A stretch of 64,000 bases of DNA from Paragonimus westermani. Its lineage: Eukaryota; Platyhelminthes; Trematoda; Plagiorchiida; Troglotrematidae. The notes under the pieces were generated by a model. That model ran no database searches and was not told the origin of the DNA. It worked only from the letters and a program-made list of their open reading frames with translations. Of the stretch, positions 48,795-59,220 are shown in pieces. The DNA lies in contig QNGE01000109.1 in NCBI GenBank assembly GCA_008508345.1, forward strand, positions 62,001-126,000. The letters run 5' to 3'. Every line of letters starts with the position of its first letter. Position 1 is the first letter of the stretch. Made by a program: the position numbers and the translations under genes.

Positions 48795-49068
48795 GTTCCA
48801 GCAGTGTGCTGTCGTTCCAACGTGTTAAACTCTTCTAGGTCAAGTTGTTTGCTGTTGTTATCCAGTAAACTGAACCGAAAACAATGCCATCCAACATAAA
48901 TCAACACAACCAGGATCAGACAGACAAAAGTATAACACCACATCTGATTAGTCACCCCAGAACCCATGATTCCGATGTGCCTTCGGTCAAACGATTCTAA
49001 ACCGCCATCAGAAGCACCTACACTTACAGTCTGTACAGTCCTCGGAAGTGAGTTTGCGAACAATGTTA
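48795..49068 (-). CDS. Good exon candidate encoding a single-pass membrane segment
   Basis: On the minus strand an acceptor (tctacgcttcttacag) and a consensus donor (CTGGAAC|GTGAGT) enclose 274 nt open in one frame, which begins and ends two bases into a codon. The first about 40 residues are polar (SVGASDGGLESFDRRHIG). A span of about 20 hydrophobic residues follows (MWCYTFVCLILVVLIYVG), then WHCFRF and an acidic tail (KQLDLEEFNTLERQ). This is a typical single-pass membrane protein layout. Overlapping plus-strand frames lack these signals. No family recognised; adhesion, receptor and SNARE-like proteins were considered but no motif settles it. Confidence 0.5.
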
Positions 49069-50599
49069 CTGTAAGAAGCGTAGATCGATTGTTACGCGCA
49101 TATATTAATGTTATCTTAGGTTGTAATCACCTAACCAAATATCTTTTAATCCGAATGTTTCGTGTCAACCAGAACTAAACAGACAATGCACTTTGGATAC
49201 GTCAGGTTTCGGGACGAAGCGAGCTTCCAGAAAACAGAGCACCTCAACATGGACAACATTTTTGAGTGAGCTACCCACACCGATATTGATGACTCAGAAA
49301 GTTGCCTTCATCACGGTACTCACATGGGTAAACTGATAGAGTAGGAGAGGTTGATGTGATATGCAGTAACGCTACTCAATAATGGGGCTATAATAATGAG
49401 ACATTTCAAGCAACGCTTACCACTGTTGCAGCGTGGCTGTGAAACGTCATGTCAAAGTCCAGAAATGGCGCGGTAAACCTAAAAATAGCATGACCTGCCT
49501 AAGATTCGACGGGAAACTGCTAGCTTTTGACTTACCCTTCAGTGAATTGCAAATTTGTTTTGTTCATGAGTGCGGCTTTCTGTTATCCATCGTCTGGTAA
49601 GAAAACTATCCGTTCATTTGCACCCATCGATTCATGCTGGTTCCCAGCCCAGCTTTGCCCTTCAAACGCCGAAACGTTTGCAGAGACGTGTGTGAACAGC
49701 CAGGTGCTATTGATCGTGGGTTGTGGTTACCACAACAATGGGATAGCAAATCCGAGCGACTTGACCTGAAATGCACGTTCAACCTCGTTCCCAGTGGGAT
49801 GGTTGTGGTTTGTACGGTGTGCTGATGCCGTTCGTTAAGCCGACTCGACTGAGAGACCTGTTTTTCTGGGGAAGCCAGGTTTTGTGTCCGGGACCACGCT
49901 TGGAGGAACACTCTGGGGATTCCAGCTTTAAGTTCGTGCAGACCGTATTGCATCCTTGCAGAAGACGGATAGTCAGAGTCAACTGGTATCCAGTGGCGAA
50001 CTTGGAACTGACGTGTAAGAAGACACAGTTCTCGACCTTGATTCGCTGCACACACTACATACTATCCAGTGTTTGCACACCTGTGTTACGTACTGTTCAT
50101 CCTTTGATTAATCGATCTCCGCACGAACCAGTTATGTATGTTGCCCCACCACCTAACTAGACACAACCTCTCGTATATCATGTAGGGTTTGGCAACCAAC
50201 GAACAACGCATTCAGTGTGAATTCACCGGGATAATAACAGTCGTATGACCATTTGGCTCCTTATTAAAACAGTACACGTCAATCATGTTATTACCCACAT
50301 AAAATATCCGTTCTCTAAGGAGTCTTGCATCCGATTAAAAAGTAGTATGCACATTTGAGCAGATAACTGCGTTTCTCTTGGTGCCGACTGGACAATCTCA
50401 TTGCAAAACCTGACCGCCAAAGAGTTCAGCACCTCCAGATAGAGTCATTCACCCTACCTGGTTTAAATATGTTTTTAACGTTTGATAAAGAGAATGCTAA
50501 TACTCTCATTGTATCCGTGCCGAAATTTACCGGTACACAGGTTGTGCAAGTGAGGCATATGCGTTAAGAATGTGGTTGGATAAGTAAATGGAAGGCTGG
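49069..50599. other. Mixed stretch with an unclassified GC-richer block
   Basis: From about 49.6 to 50.16 kb base composition rises in GC and frames stay open on both strands (up to about 149 codons), as happens in GC-rich repeats. One peptide segment (SFKFVQTVLHP) has a counterpart at 7.95-8.0 kb (SLKFVQTITHP), so at least part is a dispersed repeat. It could be the 5' region of the R2-like element that follows, but no known motif supports that. Confidence 0.4.
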
Positions 50600-50666
50600 T
50601 TTGTCGGCGCAAGCTCCTGTGCATCGACGCAGGGATGATGCAAAGCGGGAAGTACGTACCCATACT

Positions 50667-50790
50667 CCCATAGTCTTTGATTGTGCTGACTGGGAACGCT
50701 GCTTCCCGACTGAAACTGGGAGACATACACATTCCGTCGAATGCAACTACGACAAGCCCAGCTGCAACAAAGCCGCAGGACAAGATTGAT
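50667..50790 (+). pseudogene. R2-like N-terminal C2H2 zinc-finger remnant
   Basis: The frame reads VFDCADWERCFPTETGRHTH, which fits the R2 N-terminal finger pattern F-x-C-x2-C-x-R-x-F-x-T-x2-G-x3-H with the second Cys replaced by Trp. In intact R2 proteins these fingers bind the target DNA. The frame ends at a TGA before the RT. The 131-residue minus-strand frame over this area is its antisense shadow. Confidence 0.5.
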
Positions 50791-51979
50791 TCTAGCAAGA
50801 ATCGGCTTCTATTGTCAGACTTGTCAATGCGGTGACTGTGACGTGCTGTACTCAACGCAAACTTCATCAACTGCTCCCGTCAAATTTTCCAGGCCATACT
50901 CTGGGGAGCGTTCGGACGCGTCTATATGCACCGTGTTAGCAGAAACATACTTCCCCCACTGCCAGTCCAACCTCCGCCTCATAAAAATGACGTTGGGTTT
51001 TGAGTACCAAACTACCGAAAATGTCGATTGATTTGCTCATTTGGTCTAAAAAGCGATAACTCAACCGAAGCAAGGCTCTCTTGTACAGCGATGAATTTCT
51101 AACAGTTTCCCGCGGTCTCTATTTGGGCATTTTGCAACGATTCAGGCAGAGTCGTTGCTAAACAGGCAAACCTCAAAAGCTTTTCAGTGCACGTGGCAAT
51201 TGGTCACTTGATGATGTGCTCGTGAAGCTGCGGGAACCTACACGCCCAGGAAGCAAAGACGGGAAGGTAACTACACAGCGATTTAAACTCCTCAACGCCA
51301 GTGGAAGAACAATGCCGCTTTTGTAGTCTTTTCTGAAAACTGCCGAGCTGCCTACAAGATGATTCATGGCCTCCCAGATAATTCTAAAGAGTACTGGTCG
51401 TAAGCATTTGTATTAAGTTTGAACTAAAGCGGTTTCTTGACTGGAGAAAGTTCAGCCAATGTTCACACCCAAGCTGCTACAAACGGAATTATGGTCAGAC
51501 TAGCGCCCATCAGTCACAGAGGACGATTAGCTATCAATGAATGCGGATCTGTTTTCAGTAGCCGAGTTGCTAGATGCGAGATCAGGAAACGTCACAATAA
51601 CAAATTGGCCAATCAAAACGCGAAAACGCTTTTGCTTAATTAAGGTCGTAAGCGCTGTTGCTGCTCTATAAAATGCGTTGTTCTTCCGATAAATTGAGAT
51701 TGCTTAATGCCGCTCAGACTTTTATTCTAATTTTCCTCGACTGAGTAGCTCAGTGTGCGGCAGTATCGATGGTTCATCGGTACACTGATGAGCGAACTTC
51801 ACGTAACATTCTGCCTTCTGACTGGTCTTCGATCTACCCGATCATGAAGAACATAAGAAATACTGCTCCAGACGTGAACAAACTGTTGCCAAACATTTAA
51901 ATTGTAAAAAATCTGATGACCTGGCCGGATATCTCAGCCTCTTTCTGCCAACTGAAGATTGTCCAGTTCATCCGTGCCG

Positions 51980-52461
51980 CCCCCACGTCACACTTGTTCC
52001 GAAGGTCAATAACCCTCCCCCTCCCAGTGAACTGAGATCTGTCACCATATCTTCAACGTCGGTGCGTTGCTTTCACAAGATACTGGCTGTTTGTTGGTGT
52101 TCGCGCTTACATCCGCCCACCCTTTAGCTAGCATTTCTACATACAAATGGTTGCCTCGAAGCCATTTCACTACTCCATGCGTTGCTCCAAAAACCATGCA
52201 CCACGTCTTCTCACATGCATGTAACCGTTATTGTCGGGTTCAAGGAGTTCAATTCAATATCGCAGTACTCGATTGTCAGATCAGCCCAAGCTTTCAGTGC
52301 CTTTTCACCGTTAGCACACTGCATTGCTAACCCTTAACGGAACACTTCCACTACGCCTAAAGTCTTCGTCTTTTTGTCCCAAGGTGGTGTCCACCACTGT
52401 AGTTGCTGCTTTTCATCATAACAACGGATGAGGCGTTAGCTTTATCTCTATCGCAGCTTAG
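51980..52461 (+). pseudogene. R2-like reverse transcriptase, fingers and palm (broken)
   Basis: Frame 1 begins VTLVPKVNNPPPPSELRSVT and continues ISSTSVRCFHKILA, the R2 RT motif normally seen as (L)IPK...(R)PI(S)I(S)S...R(x)FH(x)ILA. After a frame change comes FLHTNGCLEAISLLHALLQK (usual (G)F...DGC.EN...L). A segment in the position of the catalytic LD..KAFDSV motif follows (VTVIVGFKEFNSISQ), in which the catalytic Asp is not visible. The GVRQGDPLSP region is only vaguely recognisable. Confidence 0.8.
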
Positions 52462-52980
52462 ATATCAGTTCCGGTCAACCGTTTTGCGAACAACGACGAC
52501 TTAATCCTCTTAGCCGAGCTGTCGACACACCTTCCCGAGAAGCCTGCAGCCGACGCCAGTGCTCTGAGGCTATCCGGACTGAAGATCGACGAGCGAAGGA
52601 CTAAGTTTACGGTCACCCTTGGCGACCATAGGTACAATACAAAGGCTATCGTTGACGAGGTCATTCGGTTCGGTCCGGACATTATGCATTCACTAGGCGC
52701 TTCTGATACGGTGGGCTATCTCTGTATCCCTTCCATTTGGATGAGTAAAGCACACACCGAGCACCGATTACAGTCTCTTTTGATGCTGGATAAAATAGCC
52801 AAGAAGTCCCTGAAGTCGCACCAGTACCTCAACCTTCTAAGACAGCATCTGATCTCAAAGATGATTCAATCCCTGAACGTGAGTCAAATCCACCGAAATA
52901 CGCCCAAAGATATGGGCTGTACAATCCACCAGTTTGTTCGTCAGTGGCTCCGCCTTCTGGAAGACACACCAACCGGCTAA
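52462..52980 (+). pseudogene. R2-like RT active-site and thumb segment (172 codons open)
   Basis: This is the best preserved part. FANNDDLILLAE is the (F)ADD active-site motif with two extra residues before the paired Asp. RLSGLKIDERRTKFTVTLGD is the GL.(I)...K(T) region, and DTVGYLCIP stands in the YLG(I)P(F) position. The thumb follows as LRQHLISKM...RQWLRLLEDTPT, which is highly characteristic of R2 proteins. A TAA at 52978-52980 ends the frame; the next residues continue in the same frame as IYTPVCLGGLDIP, so the stop is a simple nonsense mutation. Confidence 0.88.
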
Positions 52981-53429
52981 ATTTATACCCCAGTTTGCCT
53001 TGGTGGTTTGGACATTCCTTGTTTCTGGACCACTATTTTCATCTTGGACCCATCAGTAGTGGAGGGTCTACTGTCAAGTCGACGTCCAATTTTGAGGAAC
53101 GGACTCAGTTGATTCGTTTGTCTTTATCACGAGAGACGTCAGTATCCCGGTACACGTTCACGGTGTGGTATTGAAGAGCAAGAAAGAGATGGGTGAATAA
53201 GCTTCATTATACGATAGGTGGCCGTGGTCTTCAACAAGTAACTAGCTCCCTACTTTTCAAACGTTGGCGGTTGGATCCAGACCGTATTTCTCCCAGGATC
53301 TTTATTCGCGCGATCCGGCTGCGATGTTGTCCTCGACAGCCTAGGGCACGTAAGTCTCCAAATGGCAGGAGTGGTCATTTAGTTCTCTGTCATGACAACC
53401 ACGATCAACCATAAAGCCTTGCTTGTATG

Positions 53430-53909
53430 CCCCAATCTCACTAGTTCCTCGACGATGTGCGCTGTGGTCTGCACATCCACATGACCAAGGACCTGACGAA
53501 AAGGCTACACAAACTGGGCTACTTAGTCTTCGAGGAGCTACAAGTACCAACGGCGAGCTTATTCATCGAAATCGACGTTATCGTGGTGTGTGACGGCGCT
53601 GTTTTGGTACTGGACGTCATCACAGTGGACGCTTACCGGGACCAAGTTGCATGGACAGACAAGTTTGTGAAGTACTGGGTCGACTGACATCATGCTGCCA
53701 ATCAGTCGACTGTCCGCAGTATAGGCCGTAACTTGGACTGTATTTCTCATTCACTTGTGATTAACACTTTACCTGATATCATGTCCTTCTTTTTTAATGC
53801 GATTCTTCCATTGGGACCACCCTCCCACGCAGTCACTTGTTTGCAACTAACGACTGTTCTAGGTTCTTGGGAAACCTACGCCACATTTATGCGGCGAAAT
53901 TGGAGTTGA
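53430..53909 (+). pseudogene. R2-like restriction-like endonuclease and C-terminus (broken)
   Basis: From about 53.46 kb the frame reads DLTKRLHKLGYLVFEELQVP, then a segment where the (K)PD...VVD catalytic pattern of the R2 endonuclease is expected (FIEIDVIVVCDGAVLVLDV). The first catalytic Pro-Asp is altered, while the second Asp is retained. AYRDQVAWTDKFVKYWVD ends at TGA 53685-53687. In another frame the typical C-terminal VLGSWETYATFMRRN ends at TGA 53907-53909. In intact elements this domain nicks the target to prime reverse transcription. Confidence 0.8.
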
Positions 53910-55877
53910 TTGTTGTTACCTTCTGACGAATGCCACACCACGGGCGAAATTCCTTGATCTCAATTCGTGGACATGAACTGTGACAGCACTCATGTGCCAC
54001 GAACAGCTCTTGATTTCGAGATACTTCCATTTTTGTTCCTCATTCTACCTCTGTTGAAACACTGGTGAATGAAATTATCAACGTTTGCTACTCTTTCAAA
54101 ATCTTGTCAGTGTTTCAATGTTGTTATCTACACAGTGCTTTGCATTCGATAAGCAGCTAACTTTTGATTTCCTTTCCCCAGGTTTTGGTGTCAGCACTTG
54201 CCTCTTCCTATGTGAGTTGCACACGATACAAACGATCTCCACAAATAACTTCGTTCAAGTAGTAAATGAATAGCAAGTCAATTCGTTAACAAAATTTAAA
54301 CTGAAATATATGATGTTTCTCATATCGCAGATATACATTCTTTTCTTCCCAATAGACAATTCCATACAACACAATTTTATCCCGCTAAATTGACCTAGTT
54401 GACGCGTTTGTTTGCCGTCAGTGGTTAGTTTCTCAATTAGCCGTCCAGGTAGAAAATTATCGAGAAACTAGTAAGTAATTAATATGTGCGGTTTGATGGC
54501 GAGCTAATTGGCGTTGTCATCCCCCCTCATATCATGTTAGTGGTACATCTAAAAATGATACACACCCCCTGATACTTATATCTACCGCGGAAGTTACCTT
54601 TCAAACGATTTTTCGCGGCTTTTACAGATACGGATGCATCATATTCATTTGTAGGACATTTCCAAACATGCATCATAAGGTTTGTAGTGATCGTACTAAT
54701 TTTTAAAAAGTACTTACTCCGAGAGGAGATGACACCTCAGATTTTGTCTCTGGGTTAGTTCGAAAACCTAGCTCGACACAGGTATAAAAAGGTTTTCGAA
54801 AAGTGGTTCCCCTAAATAATCCATCAAGGAAGTCTCAATATTCAAAAATAACTGAGTTGCTTTACCTGGTAAACTAAGTATCGCTGAACCTCACGTTGAG
54901 ACCTCCATGAGTAAACGGTTTGCTCGTAACTATACTTTACTCACCGTAGAGTTGCACAGTAATCTCACACCTCCAATTGCTTTCACTCTTCTGTTAGAGA
55001 TGCCCACTTTTCATACCCAGAAATAATTCTTTCGCGCTTGATCTGATATTGCTGCACGACTGAGTCAAACAAACTAACTAATGGGTGGTTATCTGTGTAA
55101 GCTTACTTTGTGTATCGGTAAGCACCTGAAGCGCTACTCTTTCAGCTGACATGGACTATCCCGTTGATCGATATGTCTGATCAATGTCGACTATTGAGCG
55201 TGTAGGAACCAGCCAAAAATGAACATCTGACAACAGTCGTAACAAACGCAATCAAACTGTATGTGCGCGCTTCAAGTAAGCATACCGTTGTTGAATTGAA
55301 GGTTCATGACTGGTGCTATTTCATGAACGTTTTCGATTGATACAGCATTTGCAGTCAGGAACGCTTGATTTAAATGCTTTAGGTTCTCACACAATGCCCG
55401 TTGATACCCTGTCTATACATGTCCGCTAAGACTATTGAGAAACCATAGAGTTCGGAAGTCAACATCTCAAGAGTGATTTGCATTCAGTGTGGCGGACACT
55501 CAGAGTTGGAATAGAATTTAAACGCTTGTAGAAAAAAACATTTTGCCTGTTCAGCTCAGTGTTTTGTAAACTATTTACATAGTTGTACTGTTGCAAAAAC
55601 ACGGCACTTTACTCCTTGACAGAAAGATCTGACAATGAACCTATCTGAATGTGAGTTACGATCACTTTTGAACAGTTTCAGTTCGAGTCACTAACCTTCA
55701 CATAAGGATGAATGAAATCAGGTTCAATTGACCGATAATCAAATTTTTGGGACAGAGATCATCTACCTTGTAAGTGGTAACAAATATCATGTTTTTTCTG
55801 AAGGAAGCTTTTTAAACTCTCTGTACACAGACTTTCAGCAGATAGTTGTTATCGATAAGTTTGCGTATTTTTTTCAG
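53910..55877. other. Non-coding stretch, nothing recognised
   Basis: No exon or repeat was supported. It ends with a T-rich acceptor (cgtatttttttcag). Confidence 0.35.
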
Positions 55878-55922
55878 GATAAATTTATCGACGTGAAACC
55901 TGGCAGCTTGATCACAACCTAG
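55878..55922 (+). CDS. Possible short terminal exon
   Basis: A strong T-rich acceptor is followed by 14 codons (DKFIDVKPGSLITT) and a TAG. Too short to judge; it could equally be a decoy acceptor in AT-rich DNA. Confidence 0.22.
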   Translation, partial: DKFIDVKPGSLITT

Positions 55923-56544
55923 ATATAAGTTTGTCTTTTAAATGCTGTTCCATCTTTAATCAGCTTCAGCTGTTTATCATTTTTGTCTGTCCACAATCTA
56001 ACAAACTATTTGTCTTGTTTATCTCGTAACACTGTTTACTCAAAGCATTTCCATCGTCTCTAATTGAATTTCGCATCTTGATAATGCGACTAAAAACTGG
56101 AAAAATTTTCGTCTTCTCACAATTTTCTTAAACAATTCACATCATAGCGCGTGTGTTAATGGATGACATAGAGTAGGATCGTCCGCCAGCCATAAGCTCT
56201 CATCAAATTCCTTAATAGTTATGTTTTTCATGCTGTTATTAGTCAAACGATGCGAAATATCAGTGAACAAGACAGTTTGCAATTTACTTTGGGCTATTTA
56301 GTTTTCTTTGTGGGAAAGGGGGAACACCTAGTTCCAACCGCATTTTAGTTCTATTTGCCTTCCTCAGTAGAAGTCAACTAACCTGCTGGCGGGTCTGTGA
56401 TTGTATTTTCGGCTGCTTTCGGCTACTCACTCACAGTTTCTTTCACTTGTTTGATTACTGACCTTGTTTGTTGAACATTCTTCTGTGTCGAATTGCAAAA
56501 ACCCTGGTGAATGAGTTCACAAGCGTACGAGCTGATTCAATCAG

Positions 56545-56677
56545 GTTTTGCCTCCAAGGTTTTGCATTTGACCCTGAAACCAATTCAGATTATCCTGTGG
56601 ACGATTTTGCTGTAGAAGTAATTTATCGAAACGCACCATCACTAGACCAATTTGGAATCGGCCAGCAAGTTCTCTAA
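56545..56677 (+). CDS. Possible terminal exon, acidic protein C-terminus
   Basis: After the acceptor gctgattcaatcag (an alternative, cctccaag, lies 14 nt on), the frame reads GFAFDPETNSDYPVDDFAV and ends DQFGIGQQVL at TAA 56675-56677. The acidic, aromatic-containing composition looks like real protein. The frame is also open upstream to 56462, so the exon could be longer. No AATAAA is seen shortly downstream. No family recognised. Confidence 0.35.
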
Positions 56678-57389
56678 ATTTAACGCCCGCTGAGGTTCAT
56701 TTGAAGCTTTTCGGCAACAACCCTAAATTCAATTTGGCAATGAACTCAACTTGGTGACCCAAAGCTTGTATCATACACAAATGTAACCAGATGTGTGTGA
56801 CACATTAACCTATGATTGAAAGACATGTGAAACATTCAGTATTTCTGTTTGCAAAGCTATTTACTTAGCGGGAGCGAGAAAGAGCCGTTCTATCTGACTT
56901 GCCGCTTGTTGTGGTGGTGTGTTCAGATAGGAGTCACATAGTATTGAATATTTACACCTGTGTGGACAAAGTAAGCGAACTAAAGACGAATGTTTTTAAT
57001 TCTATATCACATGAGTGAAAGGGTACTGAGCACTACAATACTGTTGATTACACAGAGATTTGAATGACACGCATTAGAAGCCACTTATAATTGCTCGGAG
57101 TTCGAGTTTTCAGATATTCCTGGGTTTTGCATTTGTCACAGACTCTCATTTATGTGACTTTCTTGAACTGAGATAATTCGTTTTCCTGTTTGTGGGCATC
57201 AGTTCTACCTGACTGTCCGAGTCTCATTCACTCTGACATGAATGCTCATTTTTTGCACAACTAATGGGAATAAGCTGTTAGAGAACTCAGAGTGGCGGAA
57301 GCTTACATTCTATTTGGGCTAAAAAGTAGCAAAATTAAAATAACACCAGTATTTTCTACCAGACAGCCGGCCGGTGGAGTGAATAGAAA
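56678..57389. other. Non-coding stretch before the SINE
   Basis: Nothing was recognised. Confidence 0.35.
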
Positions 57390-57502
57390 ATTACTGATGA
57401 GTAGTCGGAGATTTGGTTTACTTTCAACTTAGCCATCACCCACATATGATCGCAGCCTCCGCATTCAGATAGACTTTGCAGCCACCCTCTTTCGAAAAGA
57501 AG

Positions 57503-57545
57503 CACTAGACTCGAGTTTCGCTCTCATCAGAGCTCGTCAGTAGTG
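57503..57545 (-). ncRNA. SINE-borne type I hammerhead ribozyme, fully intact
   Basis: Minus-strand parts are helix I CACTA/TAGTG, core CTGACGA, helix II GCTCT/AGAGC with a GATG loop (five perfect pairs), core GAAA, helix III ACTCGAGT and the cleavage triplet GTC. All invariant nucleotides are present. Compared with 28567-28609 the only differences are inside helix II and its loop, which keep it paired. Cleavage at the C would release a unit-length RNA from a multimeric transcript. The self-complementary helix III suggests dimeric action. Confidence 0.8.
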
Positions 57546-57554
57546 CATATCCTT

Positions 57555-57627
57555 GCCGCGGCCGGGATTTGAACTCCGGCCATTCCAATCATGAGGCAAC
57601 TGTGTTGACCACTGCGCCATTGACCTC
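57555..57627 (-). promoter_or_regulatory. Internal RNA polymerase III promoter (tRNA-like head of SINE)
   Basis: On the minus strand the A box TGGCGCAGTGG (57609-57619) and B box GAGTTCAAATCCC (57564-57576) are intact and about 33 nt apart, as in tRNA genes. The T arm pairs (CCGG/CCGG) around TTCAAAT. The rest of the cloverleaf is not tRNA-like enough for a functional tRNA. It would start transcription just upstream and read through the hammerhead. Confidence 0.7.
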
Positions 57628-57862
57628 ACATTAAGCATGACCGAATCATCAGATCTGAACGCTCAACCACTCTCGCTTGTGCGCGGTGATCAGTTTGCCC
57701 GTTCATCTCGAGAGAAAACACAGTTACTGCCCTGTTAACTTCAGTCGATAACCCCGCGATTAGGACTTCCGAGACAGGTCGAGGTCACTGAACTCATTAA
57801 ACCTGCAAGGCGATATCTTAGATTACTGATGAGTAGTCGAGGATTTGGTTTATTTTCAACTT

Positions 57863-58846
57863 GAATGGAAAATCGTTGGATTAAGCAAGGTTGCTAAACC
57901 AAGTCAGGCTCATATTCACGAAAAATTGTTTTTGTACATAAAAAGTTGACTTCTGTCGATTGATTACGACCTCCACAGCAAAATTCAAAAGCGCTGGAAC
58001 AGATTAGCCTAACATGATTACAAATGCACGTGTTGTGACCATGAAATAACGAACAATCAGAAAGTGTCTAGCTACCGCGGCTACCGGGTGTCTTTTCCTC
58101 ATTGAAATTGCCGTTTTTCTACAACACGGAACTCTGAATACATTTAGACAAAAGTTTCTTCATTCTACGGACCACGCATCTTCCGGTTCTGACTATCTAA
58201 CATCCTGTGCAGCTACACACAACTTGGCCGCACTTTGAAATGGCCTCACCAAACTGGATTGATTGGAAAGGCAGGTAGTTTCTGGGTCCACTGGAGTACA
58301 CGGAGCTCAGGTGTGAAAAATTTTTTCCGGCTGATTTGCCATATCACTGTATGATTTTACGCATTTTGTAATCACCCTGAAAAATTATTCTATTTAACCA
58401 TTCTCATTTTCACGGTGCTGACTTCTTCAGGTGGCGGTTTTTATGCCTCGTCTCCTTTCATTATTTTTTTGCGGTAACCATTCGAACATAATAAGAAAAT
58501 GACAGTCTTATGTATTCACCAGTGCGTGTTTAGCCCGGGGCAGGTGGATATCCTAAAAACAGCTCTTTTAGCCTAGACGTCTTATCGACGACTCAGGAGT
58601 AGGCCCAGAAATGGTAGGCCGTTGTTCGTCTCGACTTTACACGCAACTTTTGGATTCGGACAACAGCTATTTAACCACCGTACTAAGTAATCTGTTGACT
58701 GTCTAAAACGACTAAGTTTCAGCTTCATTGAAACAACGTTTGCAATTAACAAACCTTACACATCTGGGACTAAATCCTGCTCTATCAGTAACACAAAAAT
58801 CAACTAACATGAGATTTACTGTACTTTCCACCGTTGACCTATCTAG
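57863..58846. other. Non-coding stretch between SINE and exon pair
   Basis: Nothing recognised apart from AT-rich sequence; presumed intergenic or intronic. Confidence 0.35.
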
Positions 58847-59044
58847 TTGGTGACAGGAGATGGCAACCTCATTGCACAACACCAAGGTTTCTCTCAGGAT
58901 ACCAGTCCGGAAAAGCTCAGTAATGTAGCTGGTTTCACTGAGCTCACAACTATATGGCGTGACAAAAGTAAACAGCAACTGAACCTCTACATAGAACATC
59001 AATCCAAGTCCAAGTCATTGATAAATCCAAAAGAATGTTCGACG
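58847..59044 (+). CDS. Exon of a two-exon gene segment, product not recognised
   Basis: Sixty-six codons in phase 0 lie between an acceptor (ttgacctatctag, or gttggtgacag 10 nt on) and a strong donor TCGACG|GTAAGTG. The product is hydrophilic: GDGNLIAQHQGFSQDTSPEK, then TTIWRDKSKQQLNLYIEHQS and SKSLINPKECST. It joins in frame to the exon at 59221 across a 176-nt intron, and both frames are independently open. The start is set by the in-frame TAG at 58844-58846, which forces an acceptor here. No family recognised. Confidence 0.5.
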
Positions 59045-59220
59045 GTAAGTGCATGAGAGTTTTCTAAGTTGGGTTAGAATTTTGACTAACCGGCGTGCCA
59101 ATTTATGGAATAGGGAGTTTCTAATCGACAGAACGGGCCTAAACCCCAGAGTTTAGGTGTTGACAACCCATCCAGTTTGACAGGCTTATGAGTCATTCCA
59201 CTGTTTGTGCAAAATCGTAG

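Larger units (their letters stand above)
50600..53909 (+). mobile_element. Decayed R2-clade non-LTR retrotransposon
   Basis: About 3.3 kb carries the ordered domains of an R2-type element on the plus strand. These are a zinc-finger remnant (about 50.67-50.79 kb), RT fingers and palm (about 51.98-52.5 kb), the RT thumb and linker (52.46-53.1 kb), a knuckle-like region (about 53.31-53.41 kb), a restriction-like endonuclease (53.43-53.69 kb) and the family C-terminus (ending 53909). Frameshifts and stops are scattered throughout. R2 elements normally sit in 28S rDNA, but no rRNA sequence was recognised on either side. The 5' boundary is uncertain and no target duplication was found. Confidence 0.85.
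57390..57862 (-). mobile_element. Best-preserved hammerhead SINE, flanked by 41-bp direct repeats
   Basis: Minus-strand order is a 5' block (57.82-57.63 kb), a tRNA-like promoter head (57627-57555), the hammerhead (57545-57503), the body, and a tail ending ccgactactcatcagtaat. The tail sequence (57390-57430) recurs in the same orientation at 57822-57862 with three mismatches, giving a 432-bp repeat unit. This may be a head-to-tail dimer junction (expected if circular or multimeric ribozyme RNA was copied) or an unusually long target duplication. The same tail occurs inverted near the copies at 28.6 and 46.0 kb, which supports its being element sequence. Architecture matches the schistosome Sm-alpha family. 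Confidence 0.78.

Noticed and set aside
48525..48899. 124-residue plus-strand frame
   Set aside because: It overlaps a minus-strand exon with consensus acceptor, donor and a membrane span. The plus frame has a Ser/Cys-rich composition and no splice support.
49606..50055. 149-residue minus-strand frame, the longest in the window
   Set aside because: The opposite strand is also open and the block is GC-richer and repeat-like. No domain or splice evidence decides for this strand, so it was described as a block instead of a gene.
50475..50870. 131-residue minus-strand frame and overlapping minus frames
   Set aside because: They are antisense to the R2-like zinc-finger segment, with no splice signals or motifs; a shadow of the plus-strand element.
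51785..51802. CTGATGAGCGAAC resembling a hammerhead core
   Set aside because: There is no helix II between the core strands and no flanking complementarity; it lies within R2-like coding remnant.
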